Positions 35,783 to 44,336 of a DNA stretch of 64,000 nt are shown one piece after another. Each line of letters starts with the position of its first letter. Within the stretch, counting starts at the first letter, position 1. The DNA is from PALSA-612 sp963765295 (GTDB lineage Bacteria; Actinomycetota; Thermoleophilia; Gaiellales; Gaiellaceae), in the NCBI GenBank assembly GCA_963765295.1, contig CAVXVO010000003.1, positions 1 to 64,000 of the forward strand, in the 5' to 3' direction. The notes beneath the pieces are model-generated. The model saw only the letters and a program-made list of their open reading frames with translations, had not been told where the DNA came from and ran no database searches. Made by a program: the position numbers and the translations under genes.

Positions 35783-36179
35783 CGCGGGCTGCGTGCCGGG
35801 CGACGCGCGCCCGGTTCGCGCACGCGTCGGAGCAGTACTCGCGCCGCCTGCCGGCGACGAAGAAGTGGACGCACCGCGGGTTGCCGCAGCGGTGGACGCG
35901 CCCCGTCGCGAGCAGCTCGACGGCGGTTCGCGCGGCCTCGGCGGCGGCATCCTCGGGAGCGAGAGCCGGGCCCGACGCGTACCAGGTCAGGCGGGGCGCC
36001 CGGGCGAGGCCGTTCACGAGCTCGACCGCGGCCGCCGGAGGCGCCGCGCCTGCCGCGGCGGCGTCGAACATGTCCCGGATCGCATCGCGGAGCGGATGCA
36101 GCCCGAGCGCGGGGTCGAGGGTGTCGGCGATCCCGCTGCCGTCGCGCACGAGCGAGTTCGCCAGCTCGAGCGCGTTCAC
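35748..36179 (-). CDS. CGNR zinc-finger (ABATE/DUF1470) protein
   Basis: This encodes a 143-residue protein. The C-terminus holds CGNPRCVHFFVAGRRREYCSDACANRARVARHAAR: the CGN(P)xC and CSDxC pairs are the zinc ligands of the CGNR finger, and the Arg/Lys-rich helix suggests nucleic-acid binding. The N-terminal ABATE-type domain is shorter than usual (about 95 residues). The start is GTG 36179, in a GTGA overlap with the MOSC gene upstream, so the two are coupled. It is probably a transcription regulator. Confidence 0.8.
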   Translation of the reverse strand: MNALELANSLVRDGSGIADTLDPALGLHPLRDAIRDMFDAAAAGAAPPAAAVELVNGLARAPRLTWYASGPALAPEDAAAEAARTAVELLATGRVHRCGNPRCVHFFVAGRRREYCSDACANRARVARHAARANASASARRRG

Positions 36180-36814
36180 GGCAGGAGCTCGACCGGCTCG
36201 CCGACCGCGATCCGGCCCGGAACCTCGACCCGGCAGTCGAGCGCGGTGCGCCCGTCGAAGTCGTCGACGATCCGCTGCAGGACGCTTCGATCCTGCTCGA
36301 TCGTGTCGGGGTCGAAGGTCGTCATCACACAGCGCGGCCTGAGCCTGACGACCTCGATCACGGCATCGCCGATGCGCAGCCGATGCCCGGGCCACTCGCG
36401 CTCGGCGAGCCCCTCGACGTCAGCTAGGACGATGTTGGGACGCAGCCGGCGCCCGTCGATGCCGATCGCGGCGATCGCTCCGTCGGTGGCGATCGAGAGC
36501 GGCAGCACGTCGAAGCGGTCGAGCCCTTCGTAGCGGTAGAGGTCGACGTCGGCGCCCGTGGCGTCCCGTACGGCGCGCAGCGAGGCCGGGTCGCGCCAGG
36601 AGCGCCCGTCGATCAGCGGATCGCCGTCCGGCCCGAGCGTGCCGGCGAGGGACAGAAGGCGCGGGCGGATCCGTGAGGTGACGATGCGCCCGTCCGGCGC
36701 GCGCACGTGCACGACCCTGTCGCCGGGGATGCCGCCGGCCAAGATCTCGGTCTCGTCGAGCCGCTCGCCGCGCAGCGACTTCACGGGGTAGCGCCAGATC
36801 TCGGCAACGCGCAC
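36176..36814 (-). CDS. MOSC-domain protein
   Basis: This encodes a 212-residue protein. EIWRYPVKSLRGERLDETE is the N-terminal beta-barrel signature, and RLRPRCVMTTFDPDT contains the conserved MOSC Cys that binds the molybdenum-cofactor sulfur. FGRRLRPNIVL-like RRLRPNIVL is also conserved. It is probably a molybdenum-cofactor-linked enzyme of the YcbX/mARC group or a sulfur carrier. Its stop overlaps the start of the CGNR gene. Confidence 0.85.
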   Translation of the reverse strand: MRVAEIWRYPVKSLRGERLDETEILAGGIPGDRVVHVRAPDGRIVTSRIRPRLLSLAGTLGPDGDPLIDGRSWRDPASLRAVRDATGADVDLYRYEGLDRFDVLPLSIATDGAIAAIGIDGRRLRPNIVLADVEGLAEREWPGHRLRIGDAVIEVVRLRPRCVMTTFDPDTIEQDRSVLQRIVDDFDGRTALDCRVEVPGRIAVGEPVELLP

Positions 36815-36821
36815 GACACGT

Positions 36822-36842
36822 ACTAACGGTCAGACCATTAGT
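36822..36842. promoter_or_regulatory. inverted repeat upstream of the MOSC gene
   Basis: ACTAACGGTC-A-GACCATTAGT forms two 10-nt arms that match at 9 of 10 positions around a single central base. It lies between the end of the cyclase gene (36852) and the start of the MOSC gene (36814), in an unusually A/T-rich spot. No T-tract follows on the minus strand, so an operator is more likely than a terminator. The regulator is unknown. Confidence 0.5.
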
Positions 36843-36851
36843 AACTATTCC

Positions 36852-38147
36852 TCAGACGACCGCGTAGAGCTCCCACTCGCCGACGTCCTTCAGCTCGCGG
36901 CGGCCGCGGTCGTCGAAGCTCAGGCCCGAGCCGGCGACGAGGTCCCTCACCGTCCGGGACACGAGCACCTCGCCGCCCCCGGCGACACCGCAGACGCGAG
37001 CTCCGATCGACAGCGCGACGCCTGCGACCTTGCCCTCGTGGAGCTCGCACTCGCCGGTGTGGATGCCGGCGCGAAGCTCGAGGCCGAGCTGTTGGACCGA
37101 TTCGAGGATCGCCTGCGCGCAGCGGATGGCGCGCGCGGGGCCGTCGAAGGTCGCGAAGAAGCCGTCGCCCGCGGTGTCGCGCTCCTCGCCCCGGAACCGT
37201 GAGAGCTCGCGACGGACGGCGGCGTTGTGCCGGGCGAGTAGGTCACGCCAGGCGCGGTCGCCGAGCTCGGCTGCGCGCGCCGTCGAGCCGACGACGTCCG
37301 TGAACAGCAGCGTGGTGAGCACGCTGTCCGGCACGGTCGGCGCAGCCTCGCCGGCGACGAGCCGCTCGAGCTCGTCGCCGATCTCCGGCGAGAGGAACAT
37401 GCCCCAGTAGTCCGTTCCCGACACGCGCATCGACCGCGCGCCGGGAATCTCCGCCGCGACGGCCAGAGACGCGTCGAGCCCGTACGGCGAGTTCCGGTAC
37501 AGCACCAGCGTCGGCACGCGGACCGCGGCGTAGACGTCCCCGAGATCGGTCTCGTCGAAGGCCCGGTTCAGCTCGTAGGCCATCGCCGGGCTCGCCCCCG
37601 TGCGGATCTCGTTGGCGAACCAACCGCGGCCTTCCTCGGTCGCGGCCAGCGTCGGGCAGATGTCCGCGAGGAGCTCGTCGCACCATTGCTGCGTGCCCCA
37701 GCCCTCGCGCAGCCGGCGCAGCTCCTCCTCGCTCTCGATCGTGCCGTGGTCGCGGTGTGACGGATGGAAGAGCGCGAGCGCGATCGTGCTCTCCGGATAG
37801 GTCGCCGCGAAGAGCGTCGCCATCAGGCAGCCCTCATGGGATCCGAAGATCAGCGCGCGCTCGGACTCGACCGCGTCCATCACCGCGTGCACGTCCTCCA
37901 TCCGCGTCTCGAGCGTCGGGAACGACGCGCCGCGGTCGGAGAGGCCGGTGCCGCGCTTGTCGAACAGGATCAACCGGAACGACTGCGCAAGCCGCTCGTA
38001 GAACGGCCGCCAGTAGGGCGTCTCCCAGGAGAACACGAGATTCGAGCCGTAGTCGGGGACGAGGACGAGATCGATCTCGCCGTCGCCGACGACCTGGTAG
38101 GCGATCGCGACGCCGCCGCTCTGTGCATAGCGAATGTCGAGCTCCAC
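36852..38147 (-). CDS. class III adenylate/guanylate cyclase with N-terminal alpha/beta-hydrolase-like domain
   Basis: This encodes a 431-residue protein. Residues ~1-260 have an alpha/beta-hydrolase fold (FDKRGTGLSDR, then the nucleophile elbow). Residues ~275-431 form a class III cyclase domain: LLFTDVVGSTARAAELGD has the first metal Asp, DTAGDGFFATFDGPARAI the second, and AGIHTGE the dimer-interface segment. The elbow reads FGSHEG, so His104 occupies the position of the usual nucleophilic Ser, and the hydrolase domain is probably a sensor, not an enzyme. It is likely to make cAMP; a CRP-like site at 29924 and a cNMP-binding protein at 26883 are in the same window. Confidence 0.85.
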   Translation of the reverse strand: MELDIRYAQSGGVAIAYQVVGDGEIDLVLVPDYGSNLVFSWETPYWRPFYERLAQSFRLILFDKRGTGLSDRGASFPTLETRMEDVHAVMDAVESERALIFGSHEGCLMATLFAATYPESTIALALFHPSHRDHGTIESEEELRRLREGWGTQQWCDELLADICPTLAATEEGRGWFANEIRTGASPAMAYELNRAFDETDLGDVYAAVRVPTLVLYRNSPYGLDASLAVAAEIPGARSMRVSGTDYWGMFLSPEIGDELERLVAGEAAPTVPDSVLTTLLFTDVVGSTARAAELGDRAWRDLLARHNAAVRRELSRFRGEERDTAGDGFFATFDGPARAIRCAQAILESVQQLGLELRAGIHTGECELHEGKVAGVALSIGARVCGVAGGGEVLVSRTVRDLVAGSGLSFDDRGRRELKDVGEWELYAVV

Positions 38148-38169
38148 GGACTAAGCCTCACAAATAGCG

Positions 38170-38784
38170 TCACCAGACGCCCGGGACGAGTCGGGCTCGG
38201 TCGCGCGCGTAGCGCTCGTACGGCTCGCCGAGCGCGCGCTCGAGCTCGGTCTCCTCGACGTGGATCCGCGGGAGGTGGCCGGCGAGGGCGATTGCCGTGC
38301 CGACCACGGCGCCGATCCAGCTTCCCCACGCGAGCCCGAAGCCGAACACGATCAGCAGATCGCCGGTGTAGGCGGGGTGCCGGACCCAGCGGTACGGGCC
38401 CCGCTCGTGGACGGTCTGGCCGGCCTCGATCGTCACCTCTCGGCGGAAGTAGCGGCCGAGGCTCCAGACCGCCCAGACCCGCAGGGCGATGCCGGCCGCG
38501 AGGATGCCGAGCCCGATCGCGTACGTGGTCCACGTGTTCGCGCCTGCACGGAGAGCAGGGACGTCGCTCGCGATCAGCGTCGAGATCAAGATCCCGGCGA
38601 CCATCGCCAGCACGAGCACCTGCTTCGTGCCGCGGTCGAGTGAGGTGCCACCGCGCCGCCATCCGAACGCCTCGCGGACGCTCCGGCGGCGGTAGTACGT
38701 GGCCGCTGCCTCGAGGATCATGCCGGTGGCAAGCGTTGCGAAGAGTGCCGTTCGCGCGCCGTGGTGGACGTCGACGAGGAGCAC
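38170..38784 (-). CDS. isoprenylcysteine carboxyl methyltransferase (ICMT)-like membrane protein
   Basis: This encodes a 204-residue protein with about four to five membrane helices. VHERGPYRWVRHPAYTGDLLIVFGFGLAWGSW is the hallmark GPYxxxRHPxY motif, and EETELERALGEPYERYARDRARLVPGVW is the conserved C-terminal E-x-x-L/YxxY region that binds S-adenosylmethionine. It probably methylates a lipid or a small molecule, since bacteria lack prenylated CaaX proteins. The start is GTG 38784, and TAACGT inside a palindrome lies 9 nt upstream. Confidence 0.8.
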   Translation of the reverse strand: MLLVDVHHGARTALFATLATGMILEAAATYYRRRSVREAFGWRRGGTSLDRGTKQVLVLAMVAGILISTLIASDVPALRAGANTWTTYAIGLGILAAGIALRVWAVWSLGRYFRREVTIEAGQTVHERGPYRWVRHPAYTGDLLIVFGFGLAWGSWIGAVVGTAIALAGHLPRIHVEETELERALGEPYERYARDRARLVPGVW

Positions 38785-38792
38785 GGCTTCGT

Positions 38793-38812
38793 GACGTTAC
38801 TGCGGTAACGTC
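38793..38812. promoter_or_regulatory. palindromic bidirectional promoter/operator between ICMT and ctaG genes
   Basis: GACGTTAC-TGCG-GTAACGTC is a perfect 8-bp inverted repeat. Each arm contains TAACGT reading outward (38806-38811 on plus, 38799-38794 on minus), and each hexamer is 9 nt from the start codon it faces (38821 and 38784). The start codons are 36 nt apart and neither has a ribosome-binding site. The element may therefore provide both -10 boxes and at the same time be an operator. Confidence 0.55.
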
Positions 38813-38820
38813 GGGCGCGC

Positions 38821-39636
38821 ATGACCGTGCTCGCTCTGACCGGGATCGTGGTCGCGGCGATCCTGTACCACCTCGGAACGCGGAGGCTCGAGGGCGGGCG
38901 GTCACGCCGGGAACGGCCCTGGCGCGCGCAGTCGTTCTACGCGGGGCTCGTCGCGCTCGCCGTGGCGATCGCGCCGCCGGTCGACGGCCTCGCCGATCGT
39001 CTCTTCTGGTGGCACATGGTCCAGCACGCGCTGCTGCAGATGGTGGCGCCGCCGCTGATCGTGCTCGGCGCGCCGTGGCTCGCGCTCTGGCGGCCGCTGT
39101 CGCTCGGCGGGCGCCGGCGGACGAGTCGCTGGCTCCTGCACTCGCGCGGCGCCGCGCCGCTGCGAGCCGTAGCCCGCGTGCTGACCGTGCCGGCGGTCGC
39201 CTGGGTGCTGTTCGTGGGGACGATCTGGCTGTCGCACCTGCCGGCGGTGTTCGACTACGCCGCCGCGCACACGCTCCTCCACGAAGGCGAGCACCTCCTC
39301 TTCTTCGCGCTCGGGCTCCTTTTCTGGTCGCGCGTGCTCGACTCGCCTCCGTTCCATGCCCGCGTCACGCACTGGCGGCGCGTCGCGTTCCTCGCGGCGG
39401 CCGGCGTGGCCGAGACCGTGCTCGCGGTGCTCATCCTCGCGGCGCACGGCCCGCTCTACACCGCCTACGAGGGCATCGTGCCGCGACCGGAGCACCTGAC
39501 CCTGATCGCCGACCAGCAGCTCGGCGGGGCGATCATGCTCGAGCCCGCCTCGATTCCGCTCGTCCTCGCGCTCCTCTGGTCGATCGGCACCCTGCTCGCC
39601 TCGAAGGCCCGGCGGGCGCGCGAGTCCGCGGCCTGA
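38821..39636 (+). CDS. ctaG: CtaG-type cytochrome c oxidase assembly protein
   Basis: This encodes a 271-residue membrane protein with about seven transmembrane helices. LFWWHMVQHALLQMVAPPLIVLGAP is the conserved caa3_CtaG segment with its His residues, and TLLHEGEHLLFFALGLLFWSRV and YTAYEGIVPR continue the family pattern, where His and Met residues are thought to bind copper. It probably helps insert copper into the terminal oxidase. The oxidase itself is not in the window. A GC-rich hairpin follows the stop. Confidence 0.85.
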   Translation: MTVLALTGIVVAAILYHLGTRRLEGGRSRRERPWRAQSFYAGLVALAVAIAPPVDGLADRLFWWHMVQHALLQMVAPPLIVLGAPWLALWRPLSLGGRRRTSRWLLHSRGAAPLRAVARVLTVPAVAWVLFVGTIWLSHLPAVFDYAAAHTLLHEGEHLLFFALGLLFWSRVLDSPPFHARVTHWRRVAFLAAAGVAETVLAVLILAAHGPLYTAYEGIVPRPEHLTLIADQQLGGAIMLEPASIPLVLALLWSIGTLLASKARRARESAA

Positions 39637-39647
39637 TCCGCGGACGG

Positions 39648-39681
39648 GTGGTGGTGGGGCGTCTCGACACCCCACCACCAC
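39648..39681. terminator. hairpin between convergent ctaG and ABC binding-protein genes
   Basis: GTGGTGGTGGGG (39648-39659) pairs perfectly over 12 bp with CCCCACCACCAC (39670-39681) around a 10-nt loop. It is placed between two convergent stops and could end both transcripts. Neither strand has a T-tract, so it is not a classical intrinsic terminator. Confidence 0.6.
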
Positions 39682-39699
39682 ATGCCTGCTCAGCGGTCT

Positions 39700-41371
39700 C
39701 TAGCCGACCGAGAGCGCGTTGAAGTCCGGCTCCGCGAAGTACGAGGAGTAGACGTAGTTGTGCACCTTCGACGACACGAAGAACACGCCGTTGATGATCG
39801 AGTACGGAACCCACGGCGCGTAGTCCTTCATGATCGTGTAGTCGAGCTTCTGGTACGCGAGCGTCCGAGCGTTGCCCGAGAGCCCGGCCGCGCTGTCCAT
39901 CAGGCTGTTCAGCTTCGAGCTGTTCAGGTACGCGTAGTCGACGTTGTTCGCGTCCTGGATCGACCGGCCGTCGAGGTTGACGTTGATGTAGTCGAACGGG
40001 TCGAAGTAGTCCGCGCACCAGCCGGCGCGTCCCAGGTCGTAGTCGACGCCCTTCGTGCCGAGCGTCTTGTAGTAGATCGAGCCCGGAACCGGACGATCCT
40101 TCGTCTTCATGCCGATCCTGGACAGGTTGAACGACGGCCACCTGCGAGATGTTCACGGCCAGTCGAGCTGGTCGAGTGGAAGACCACGGCCGTCTGGCCC
40201 GCCAGCGCCGGGTCGATCTTCTTCGCCACCGTCGGGTTGGCCCCGCGGAAGGCGTAGAGGTTGTACGGCTTGTAGCCCGGCACACCCGGAACCAGGATCT
40301 GGTCCGAGCGCTTCGCGCCGAGGAAGCCGTAGAGCCTCGTCATCGCCGGGCGGTCGAGCGCCCAGTTGACCGCCTTGCGTGCGGCGAGCGTGTTGAACGG
40401 AGGCCGCGACGTGTTCAGCGCCCAGTAGATGACGCACGACGAGCCGCCGACGAAGAACCGCGACTTGTTGACGTTGTACTGCTGCGCCAGCGACGCGTTC
40501 GCAGTCGGCGGCGGCCCGGCGGCATCGACGTCGACCTGGCCGGCCTTGACCTGCAGCAGCGTCTGGTCCTGGTCCGTGTTCATCGTCCAGGCGATCTTGT
40601 CCGGGTTGGCCGGGCCTGGAGCCCTTGTAGTACGGGTTCCGCGCCTCGACCAGGGACCGGCCGACTTCGCGCGACTGGATGTAGTACGGCCCCGCGGACG
40701 GGTACGAGCCAGTGACGCCCGAGGTCGTGTACGGCATGTCGGGCTTGACCGCGCCGAACCACTGCATGCCGAGATACGACGTGAACGTCGGGTTCGGCTT
40801 CGTCAGACGGAACGTCAGCGTCAGGCCCTTGGCGGTGATGCCGCGAGATCGACTGGGCCTTCCCGCTCAGGAATGCCTGCCCACCGACGATCACGCTCTG
40901 GAACTGGTCGTTGACGCCCACGGGCGAGCCCATCTTCGGGCTCAGGTTCCGCTCCCACGCCCGCTGGTACGCAGCGGCCGTGACCGGCGAGCCGTCCGAG
41001 AACTTCAGGCCCGGGCGGATGTGGAACGTGTACGTCTTCCCGTCCTTGGACACGGTCGGGAACGACGTCGCCGCCTCGGGGTACAGGACGCTGCCGGCCT
41101 GGCCGCTCTTCTCCGGGAAGTTCACGAGCAGCATCTGGGTCGTGTAGAGCATCGACCACGACAGCGTGTCGTAGGCGAGCCCGGGGTCGGAGAACTCGAA
41201 GTCGTTGTTCGAGGCGTTCACGCGCAGCGTGCCGCCCTTGAGCGCGTGCTTCGAGGCGGGCTTGGCAGCCGGCTTCGAGGCCGAGCTCGCCGTCCCGGCG
41301 AAGATCGCCGCGACGATCATGACGAGGCCGAGCCCGGCGAACGCCGCCGAGAGCATCGTCTTCCTAGGCAT
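39700..41371 (-). pseudogene. ABC transporter substrate-binding protein (peptide/nickel family), four frameshifts
   Basis: The reconstructed protein is about 556 codons, the usual size of the oligopeptide-binding (SBP family 5) group. A signal peptide (residues ~1-31) is followed by LKGGTLRVNASN, PEAATSFPTVSKDGKTYTFHIRPGLKFSDGSPVTAAAYQRAWER (family signature), ARKAVNWALDRPA, and GWCADYFDPFDYINV near the C-terminus. Frame changes near 40841-40846, 40608-40616, 40157-40161 and 40131-40134 are each cured by removing one base, and 1672 minus 4 is divisible by three. GGAAGGAAAGGAG precedes the ATG. No permease or ATPase gene is adjacent. It is probably functional in the organism. Confidence 0.8.
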
Positions 41372-41400
41372 AGGACTCCTTTCCTTCCGAACGCTTCAGG

Positions 41401-41441
41401 AAAACCGGCGGAGGCGTGGGGGAGGGCCCCACACCTCCGCC
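41401..41441 (-). terminator. intrinsic terminator upstream of the ABC binding-protein gene
   Basis: GGCGGAGG-C-GTGGGG (41407-41421) pairs with CCCCAC-A-CCTCCGCC (41427-41441), a 14-bp stem with one internal mismatch and a 5-nt loop. On the minus strand it is followed by GGTTTT (41406-41401). It would end transcripts coming from the AraC gene. The rest of 41442-41602 shows no gene. Confidence 0.7.
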
Positions 41442-41602
41442 CACGAACGGTTCAGTTGCAAGGAGGAGCGACAGGGCAAGCACAGGCCCGGCGAATGGAG
41501 CCTGCGTTCACGGTCTGTCCTGCTCGTTCGCAACGCCGCTGACGCTAGGCCGGGACCCGCGCTGCGTCTTGTACGCAGCGAGCAGGCTCTGGTATCCGGC
41601 CT

Positions 41603-42370
41603 CTAGCGATGAGCGGCCCGATACCGGGCCGGCGTCATGCCGAAGCGCTGCTTGAAGGCGCGCGTGAAGTGACTCTGGTCGACGAAGCCGGCCTCGTTCG
41701 CCAGGCTCGCGAGCGGGACGTCGGTGCGTGCGAGCCGGCCGGCCGCCCACTCGAGCCGGAGCCGGCGGACGCACGCGCCGAGGCTCTCCCGGTAGTGGGC
41801 CCTGAAGCAGCGGGCGAGGTGCGACGGGTGCACGCCCACGCTGGCGGCGACCTCGGTCACCGTCGGCGTCTCACGGAAGCGCTCGTGCAGGAGCTCGTAC
41901 GCCTCCTGGATCCAACGCCCGGGACGTGGGAGCGCAGGCCCGCGCCTCGCGACCGCGGTCAGCTCGAGCGCGAGCCCCTCGAGCGCGAGCGGCGTGAAGG
42001 CGTCGTCGACCTCCAGTTCGCGCTCGACGCGCAGCGCGACGAGCATGGCGCCCCAGTCCCTGAAGCCGGAGACGGAGTCGACGCCGTTGTCCGACTCGAC
42101 CGTGACGATCGCCGTGCCCTGGCGGCCGAAGCTGTCCCGGTGCGGCTCCTCCGCCGGCATCGAGATCACCGTTCCGACGTCGGCGTCCATCGCCAGGCCG
42201 TGGAAGCGCTTGTCGACGACGCCGTCCACGACGACGGCCAGGCACGCGCGCGGGTGCGAGTGCCAGCCGAACCGCTCGCCGCCCGAGAACACGACCTGAC
42301 TGACGTCGAACGCGCCGGCGTGCACCCGCCGGCGGGCGCTCGTGCCGGTGTCGATCGGGACCGAAGTCAC
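41603..42370 (-). CDS. AraC-family transcriptional regulator
   Basis: This encodes a 255-residue protein. The N-terminal ~140 residues form a cupin-like sensor (FGWHSHPRACLAVVVDGVVDKRF). The C-terminal ~100 residues hold two helix-turn-helix units, TVTEVAASVGVHPSHLARCFRAHYRESLGACVRRLRLEWA and PLASLANEAGFVDQSHFTRAFKQRFGMTPARYR, the latter being the AraC signature. The effector is unknown. It is divergent from a methyltransferase gene; the ABC binding-protein gene lies downstream behind a terminator. Confidence 0.9.
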   Translation of the reverse strand: MTSVPIDTGTSARRRVHAGAFDVSQVVFSGGERFGWHSHPRACLAVVVDGVVDKRFHGLAMDADVGTVISMPAEEPHRDSFGRQGTAIVTVESDNGVDSVSGFRDWGAMLVALRVERELEVDDAFTPLALEGLALELTAVARRGPALPRPGRWIQEAYELLHERFRETPTVTEVAASVGVHPSHLARCFRAHYRESLGACVRRLRLEWAAGRLARTDVPLASLANEAGFVDQSHFTRAFKQRFGMTPARYRAAHR

Positions 42371-42419
42371 GTGCTCCCTGAGACGCGCGTGCGGGTCGCT
42401 TGTTGGCTAGGCTCGGTCG

Positions 42420-43175
42420 ATCGGCTCGAAGGCGCTCTACGATCGGATCGGCCGGACCTACGGGGCGATTCGTCAGGCCGACCCGAGGCTCGCCGAGCCC
42501 ATCTGGGAGGCACTCGGCGACGCGCGGACCGTCGTCAACGTCGGCGCCGGCACCGGCTCGTACGAGCCGACCGACCGTGATGTGACCGCGGTCGAACCCT
42601 CCCGGGTGATGATCGCGCAGCGCGCTCCGGACGCTTCCCCGGCTGTTGAGGGCAGCGCCGAGGAGCTTCCGTTCGCCGACGACTCGTTCGACGCGTCAAT
42701 GGCGGTGATCACGCTCCACCACTGGGCCGACGTCGAGGCGGGCCTCGGGGAGATGGTGCGGGTCGCGCGGCGCAGGGTCGTGGTCGTCACGTTCGACCCC
42801 CGGGTCTGGGCGGACCAGTGGATCGTCCGCGACTACCTCCCCGAGATCATGGGCTCGCCGGCCCGGAAGTCCCCCTCGCTCCAACAGGTGCTCGACGCGC
42901 TCCCCGCGGCGACGGCGCAGCCGTTGCTCGCCCCGCGCGACTGCACCGACCGCATGTTCGCCACTCTCTGGGCCAGGCCGGAGGAGTATCTCGACCCCCG
43001 GATTCGCGCTGCGACCTCGGTCTGGCACCAGCTCCCGGAAGCGGTCTCGACGCGTGCGCTCGAACAGCTCCGCCGCGATCTCGACTCAGGCGCGTGGGAC
43101 GCGCGGCACGGCCAGCTCCGGACGACTCCCGAGTGGGACGTCGGCCTGCGCCTGATCCGGGCCGAGCTGGCCTAG
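42420..43175 (+). CDS. class I SAM-dependent methyltransferase, start codon unresolved
   Basis: This encodes about 251 residues. SKALYDRIGRTYGAIRQADPRLAE opens the protein, RTVVNVGAGTGSYEP is SAM-binding motif I, TAVEPSRVMI is motif II, and EELPFADDSFDASMAVITLHHWAD is motif IV. The frame opens only at 42411 after a stop at 42408, with no ATG, GTG or TTG before the conserved region. TAGGCT at 42408-42413 would place a leaderless start at about 42420, where the codon is ATC. Either a non-AUG start or a sequence error is involved. The stop shares CTAG with the ArsR-type gene. Confidence 0.7.
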   Translation: MGSKALYDRIGRTYGAIRQADPRLAEPIWEALGDARTVVNVGAGTGSYEPTDRDVTAVEPSRVMIAQRAPDASPAVEGSAEELPFADDSFDASMAVITLHHWADVEAGLGEMVRVARRRVVVVTFDPRVWADQWIVRDYLPEIMGSPARKSPSLQQVLDALPAATAQPLLAPRDCTDRMFATLWARPEEYLDPRIRAATSVWHQLPEAVSTRALEQLRRDLDSGAWDARHGQLRTTPEWDVGLRLIRAELA

Positions 43176-44272
43176 CTCGCAGCCGTGTCCTCGAGGAAGC
43201 CCGTGATCGCCGGCGACAGCTCCGCGATCCGCGCCGGGTCGAGGCTGTAGACGACGTAGTAACCCTCCCGGCGGGGCACGACGAGGCCGGCCTCGGCGAG
43301 CCGGCGCAGGCTCTTCGAGAGGCCTGCCGTCGACAGCCCGACGAGCGGGCCGAGCTCCTGCGTCGTCCGCGGCCGCTCGGCGATCAGCTTCAGGATCCGC
43401 AGGCGGGTGTCGTCGCCGAGCGCGCGCAGGATGCGCAGGAGCTCGGCCGGCGGCACGCGCGGCGCCGTCTCGCGTGCAAGGAACGGCGCTGCCTAGACGA
43501 GCGCGGTCGGCCAGGGCGGGTCGCAGTTGACACGCAGGTGCGGCCAGACGAAGACGCTCGGGCAGAGGAGGAGCGGGCGCGTCTCCGAGACGACGACGTC
43601 GTGCTCGTGCGGCAGGTCGATCAGCAGCTCCTCCCGCGTCGCGTCCGCCCGGCAGCGCGGGGGCAGCCGCCCGAGCACGGCCCAGATGCCGGCGGCGGCG
43701 AGCGTCCGGCCGGCCTCGGCGACGCTCGCGGCGAGGAGCGGCTCGATCCGCTCCCACTCAGCCTCGAACGCCGCCTGCCAGTAGTCGCCGAGCAGGGCGG
43801 CGAATTGCCGTCCGAGCTCGACGGGATCGTCGAGGAGGAGCGCGGCGAGCTCGCGCGACGCCTCACCGTCGGCCGCCGCGCGCCGGAGCATCGTCTCCCG
43901 GACACCCGACTCGTCGAAGACGCCCTGGCCGTGGCGCCCGCCGTGGTCGTAGAGCGGCCGGCCGAGCTCCTCGAGCAGGAGCTCCGCCCCGAGCGCCTCG
44001 ATCCGCGCGAGCTCCTCGTCGAAGCTCTCCGCCGGGCCGAGCGGGCTCGGCACGAGGAAGTCCGGAAGGTGGCGCCGGTAGAGGAACGAGAAGGCGTCGA
44101 TCCGCCGCTTGAGGCCGGAGTCGAGCGCCCGCATCCGACGCACCCAGTCGTGCTGCAGCGCATGGTGCTTCGGCCCGGCGAGGACATGGAGGCTGAGGAC
44201 GCACTCGAGCAGCGGCGAGCAGGCGAACGCGACGTGCTCGGCGGGGTGGGTCGGCAGCTTGATCCGGATCAA
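43172..44272 (-). pseudogene. ArsR-type winged-helix regulator with DUF5937-like N-terminal domain, interrupted by an in-frame TAG
   Basis: The segment 43493-44272 encodes an all-helical domain (CSPLLECVLSLHVLAGPKHHALQHDWVRRMRAL, SFLYRRHLPDFLVPSP) ending in HLRVNCDPPWPTALV-TAG. The same frame continues without a shift through APFLARETAPR into an ArsR winged helix (LGDDTRLRILKLIAERPRTTQELGPLVGLSTAGLSKSLRRLAEAGLV). In relatives these two parts form one protein, so the TAG at 43495-43493 probably replaces a Tyr codon. Alternatively the HTH part is translated separately from GTG 43456. The start is tentatively TTG 44272, which lies in a 16-bp palindrome (44258-44273). Confidence 0.65.
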
Positions 44273-44336
44273 GGCTTCGATCTTCTCTTCGGAAGAACAG
44301 TTGACTGGATGATGACGCGCCCGCGATCCTCGGTGC

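Noticed and set aside
44258..44273. 16-bp palindrome CTTGATCCGGATCAAG as an operator
   Set aside because: It encodes the Leu-Ile-Arg-Ile-Lys start of the regulator on the minus strand, and BamHI-like GATC symmetry arises easily there; possible but not supported.
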